Positions 5,581-7,895 of a stretch of DNA of 7,895 nucleotides are shown here, piece after piece. Made by a program: the position numbers and the translations under genes. Origin of the DNA: JANXQG01 sp037147235. GTDB lineage: Bacteria; Planctomycetota; Planctomycetia; Pirellulales; Thermoguttaceae. Location: assembly GCA_037147235.1 (NCBI GenBank), contig JBAWVO010000298.1:1-7895 (forward strand). Direction: 5' to 3'. Position 1 is the first letter of the stretch. Each line of letters opens with the position of its first letter. The notes below the pieces were generated by a model that had not been told where the DNA came from, did not search any database, and was given only the letters and a program-made list of their open reading frames with translations.

Positions 5581-6876
5581 TCAGTGCGATCGCAGTGCCC
5601 GGATCGGATCAACCCGCGCGGCTCGCAAGGCGGGATAGATGCCTGCCACCACGCTGACAATGACGGAGAAGGCGATCGAGACGGCCAATAGCCAGATAGG
5701 AAAGGCGAAAAGATCCAAGCGGCCGGCAATGCCTTGCCGGTGGGCATAAAACGAGGCCACGGCCTCCATGCCGCACGACATCAGCCAGCCGAGCGCAATA
5801 CCCGTCAGGCCGCCCAGGAAACCGATGATTCCGGCCTCGGTGAGAAAGAGTACGAACAGATCGCCGTCGGAGGCCCCGATCGCCTTGCACAGACCGATCT
5901 CTTGGTAACGCTCCAGCACCGCCATCAACAACGTGTTCACGATGCCCAGTGCGGCGATCGACAGGGCAATGCTGCCGACAACCGTCAGCAATAATTGAAT
6001 CGCCAGAAAGAACCGCCGCATGTCCTGAAGTTTGCTGAGGATGGCCTGCGTGTGATAGCCCATCGCCCGGATCTCCTTTTCCACGCCGTCCAGATAGGCC
6101 GGATCGCGGACACGCACGGTAACGCTGGCATAGCCGGCGGCCGCCGGGTTGCCGCCCGCTTTCAACTGATTCAAGGCAGCTTCCAGGTACATGCCGGGAA
6201 TCTCTTTCATTAATTCAACGGGCAAAAAAATACCCTGCTGAGCGGACCCAGGCATCAGCGGTGGGGCACGGTAAATGCCGACGATTGTTACCGTCAGTAG
6301 CTTACGGCGGAAGGAGAATTCGCTGCTCCCTTCGGGCATCAGACCGGCGGCCTCGACGGTGATCTTGGCTCCAAGGGCATCTTGTGGAGTGCCAAAGCCC
6401 AGGCTTTCGGCAAGTTGCACGCCCAGGATAGCCTCCGGCTGATCGCCCTCCTCAAATAATCGGCCGGCGACAAGGAGTTCGTCGGCCACGCCCAAGAGGG
6501 CTGCTTCACGCGGCAAGGCCAGACCAATGGCTGTGGATTCCTTATTGCGATAACGAATCTTGATCCCTTTGACGTGCGCATCGGGATAGGCCACCGCCAC
6601 GCCCGGCAACTTTTCTAAACGTGCCAGTGCTTCGTCGTTCAGTGGCGGCGGCTTTGGGATGCCGCTTGGCTCTTTGGGCTTGACCTGAATGTTGTTCAGG
6701 AGTGACAGCGCGCGGAACGGCGTTTCCACCTGCCGCTGCACGCCCAAGGCCAGGGCGATCATGGTTACCAAAGCACCGGTAGCAAAGGTCACGCCAAGCG
6801 TCGTGAGTATCACCCGCAGCGGTGATCGCCGCAGTCCGTTGATCGCTAGGCCGGCGATTTTTAAGGCTCTTATCAA
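5581..6876 (-). CDS. ABC transporter permease, FtsX/MacB type
   Basis: The protein has 431 residues and four predicted membrane segments: about 22-46, 289-321, 340-368 and 390-414. Between the first and second lies a large extracytoplasmic domain of about 240 residues (MacB periplasmic-core type). The C-terminus ends in AGIYPALRAARVDPIRALRS, the hallmark of the MacB/LolC/FtsX permease group, and LERYQEIGLCKAIGA (321-335) is the cytoplasmic coupling segment. Such permeases act mechanically with their ATPase to extract or export lipoproteins, peptides or envelope components rather than carrying substrate through a channel. It begins at TTG 6876, overlapping the ATPase stop by 4 nt (TTGA) with a strong ribosome binding site. 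No membrane-fusion partner is visible in the window; one may lie upstream beyond its right end. The substrate is unknown. Confidence 0.85.
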   Translation of the reverse strand: MIRALKIAGLAINGLRRSPLRVILTTLGVTFATGALVTMIALALGVQRQVETPFRALSLLNNIQVKPKEPSGIPKPPPLNDEALARLEKLPGVAVAYPDAHVKGIKIRYRNKESTAIGLALPREAALLGVADELLVAGRLFEEGDQPEAILGVQLAESLGFGTPQDALGAKITVEAAGLMPEGSSEFSFRRKLLTVTIVGIYRAPPLMPGSAQQGIFLPVELMKEIPGMYLEAALNQLKAGGNPAAAGYASVTVRVRDPAYLDGVEKEIRAMGYHTQAILSKLQDMRRFFLAIQLLLTVVGSIALSIAALGIVNTLLMAVLERYQEIGLCKAIGASDGDLFVLFLTEAGIIGFLGGLTGIALGWLMSCGMEAVASFYAHRQGIAGRLDLFAFPIWLLAVSIAFSVIVSVVAGIYPALRAARVDPIRALRSH

Positions 6877-7589
6877 GCGACGCCTCCCTCCGGTTCCAGA
6901 CGGCCATCGCGTAACCGCAGCAAACGATCGGCCACGCGAGTCGCCATTTCTTCGTCGTGCGAGACCATGACAACGGTCGTGCCCAACTCGCGATGGATTT
7001 CGTCGATCAGACCGATCACCTCGCTGGCCGTAGTGCGATCGAGGTTGCCCGTCGGCTCATCGGCCAGCAGCAGCCGTGGCCGATGGACAATCGCACGGGC
7101 GATGGCGACGCGTTGCTGTTCGCCGCCGCTAAGTTCATTGGGGCGATGTGAGGCTCGGTGCCCCAGGCCGACTCGATCGATCGATTCGGCGGCCAGGCGA
7201 GTCCGCTCGGCACCATAGACGCCTTGGAAGGTCAGGGCCAAAGCGACGTTCTCGGCGGCCGTGAGGCTGGCGACAAGATAATACGACTGGAATATGAAGC
7301 CGACCATGGTTCGCCGGTAGATGGTCCGCTGATGCCGGCTCATGGTCGCCAGATCGCGATTATCGACCCACACGCTGCCGGCATTTGGCGTATCCAGGCC
7401 GCCCAGCAGGTGCAGCAGAGTCGATTTCCCCGAGCCGCTCACACCGAGAACTGCCACAAATTGTCCCTGCTGGACATGCAGATTCACATCGGCCAGTGCC
7501 TGGATTTCCGCCGGGCCGACACGGTACTGACGCGACAGACCACGGGTTTCGATAAAGGATGAAGTTGTTTGCAAAATGGGGAGATTCAA
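6873..7589 (-). CDS. ABC transporter ATP-binding protein (LolD/MacB type)
   Basis: The protein has 238 residues, typical for a stand-alone LolD-like ATPase. In order it shows Walker A GVSGSGKST (49-57), Q-loop Gln101 in FIFQSYYL, signature LSGGEQQR (153-160), Walker B LLLADEP (173-179) with catalytic Glu178, D-loop GNLD (181-184) and switch His211 in MVSHDEE. All catalytic residues are present. The segment YYLVASLTAAENVALAL (103-119) is typical of the group that pairs with FtsX/MacB permeases, and the permease gene follows with a 4-nt overlap. No ATG is available before the conserved region: after an upstream in-frame TGA the first plausible starts are TTG 7589 and TTG 7574 (residue 6). No clear ribosome binding site is seen, so the start is uncertain by a few residues. 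Confidence 0.88.
   Translation of the reverse strand: MNLPILQTTSSFIETRGLSRQYRVGPAEIQALADVNLHVQQGQFVAVLGVSGSGKSTLLHLLGGLDTPNAGSVWVDNRDLATMSRHQRTIYRRTMVGFIFQSYYLVASLTAAENVALALTFQGVYGAERTRLAAESIDRVGLGHRASHRPNELSGGEQQRVAIARAIVHRPRLLLADEPTGNLDRTTASEVIGLIDEIHRELGTTVVMVSHDEEMATRVADRLLRLRDGRLEPEGGVA
6883..6888 (-). promoter_or_regulatory. Ribosome binding site deciding the TTG start of the permease
   Basis: On the minus strand GGGAGG ends 6 nt before TTG 6876, inside the last codons of the ATPase gene. Together with the 4-nt stop/start overlap it indicates translational coupling and supports the unusual start codon. Confidence 0.6.
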
Positions 7590-7628
7590 AATGAAAATAG
7601 CCAGCGGAGACGATCACGACAGGTATCC

Positions 7629-7657
7629 ATTGTACGCGCTGGCTGAATACATGTCGT
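7629..7657 (-). promoter_or_regulatory. Possible promoter of the ABC/pab operon
   Basis: On the minus strand ACGACA (7657-7652, four of six matches to a -35 box) stands 17 bp before TACAAT (7634-7629, five of six matches to a -10 box). Transcription would start near 7622, about 33 nt before TTG 7589. The -35 hexamer is the very edge of the 146-bp direct repeat, so the repeat would supply half the promoter. Sequence match only. Confidence 0.35.
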
Positions 7658-7895
7658 CCCCTCATGCGTGGCAAGATTTTCAAGGAGGTATCGCGAGTGT
7701 GTGGCAAGATTCTCTGGCAGACGGACGCCACCGTGGCACGGGCATCTTGCCCGTGTCGAATTCCACGGGCTGGAAGCCCGTGCCACGCGCTCATGCGTGT
7801 CGTCCCCTCATGCGTGGCAAGATTTTCAAGGAGGTATCGCGAGTGTGTGGCAAGATTCTCTGGCAGACGGACGCCACCGTGGCACGGGCATCTTG
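7652..7895. repeat. 146-bp-period direct repeat, cut by the window end
   Basis: Positions 7652-7749 and 7798-7895 are identical over all 98 bases that can be compared, with an offset of 146. The second copy continues beyond the window, so the array may have two or more units. Within each unit GTGGCAAGATT occurs twice, 33 bp apart (7668-7678 and 7701-7711), and the first unit contains the double hairpin at 7732-7787. The gap 7590-7895 contains no convincing gene; frames through it only translate repeats. Confidence 0.85.
7732..7787. repeat. 56-bp double-hairpin (REPIN-like) element
   Basis: Outer CGTGGCACGGGC (7732-7743) pairs perfectly with GCCCGTGCCACG (7776-7787). Each half is also a separate hairpin: CACGGGC-ATCTT-GCCCGTG (7737-7755) and CACGGGC-TGGAA-GCCCGTG (7764-7782). 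The two 24-bp halves are reverse complements except in the 5-nt loops, and an 8-bp spacer separates them. Size and layout match the outer element in pabB-pabC although the sequence differs. It lies upstream of the ABC ATPase gene, outside the likely promoter. A second partial copy begins at 7878 within the next repeat unit. Confidence 0.75.

Noticed and set aside
7360..7794. Minus-strand frames through 7590-7794 as small genes
   Set aside because: They translate the direct repeat and double hairpin and overlap the ATPase gene out of frame.
7652..7895. CRISPR-like array
   Set aside because: The period is 146 bp with identical, not variable, intervening sequence as far as visible, and there are no short repeat-spacer units.

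Overview
The window is a moderately GC-rich bacterial chromosome segment. It most resembles a planctomycete (Pirellulales-like), although this is an inference from memory. The reasons are the dispersed palindromic repeats whose translations (for example GRRDARTT and QAGKPDVR) I associate with planctomycete predicted proteins, the HTH family at the left end, and frequent TTG starts. No rRNA, tRNA, CRISPR array or complete transposase gene was seen.

Layout, left to right. Positions 123-285 hold a good sigma70-type promoter with a dyad over its -10 box. It is followed by a frameshifted, truncated remnant of a gene whose N-terminus reads MIPPFDSNGNLPPGIH once one base slip is allowed. That remnant runs into an XRE-type HTH protein gene (282-719, +), so the locus looks like a decayed two-gene, toxin-antitoxin-like module. 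All other genes are on the minus strand. In transcription order these are an ABC ATPase (7589-6873), an FtsX/MacB-type permease (6876-5581, 4-nt overlap with the ATPase), a fused PabB-PabC folate enzyme (5529-3517), a YhaM-like OB-fold/HD 3'-5' exoribonuclease (3280-2282) and a GT-B glycosyltransferase (2070-841). The first three form a tight cluster and all appear to start at TTG. The exoribonuclease and the glycosyltransferase each lie behind a gap of more than 200 bp filled with repeats, so they may be separate transcription units.

The most interesting content is a set of small palindromic elements. A 111-bp element with 11-bp terminal inverted repeats occurs twice (3394-3504 and 5046-5156; 107 of 111 bases identical). 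Each copy is flanked by a short direct repeat that looks like a target-site duplication. The second copy sits inside an older 59-bp double-hairpin element, and the composite lies in frame inside the pabB-pabC coding sequence. The later insertion adds exactly 40 codons (120 bp), and the outer element contributes about 20 more residues to the linker between the PabB N-terminal region and its catalytic core. A second double hairpin with the same architecture but different sequence (7732-7787) lies upstream of the ABC operon, within a 146-bp direct repeat that runs off the window. The double-hairpin design matches that of REPINs (paired inverted REP sequences), and the in-frame peptide insertion recalls the Rickettsia palindromic elements. 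A further hairpin (2190-2233) and a 14-bp tandem repeat (3291-3318) occupy the leaders of the glycosyltransferase and exoribonuclease genes.
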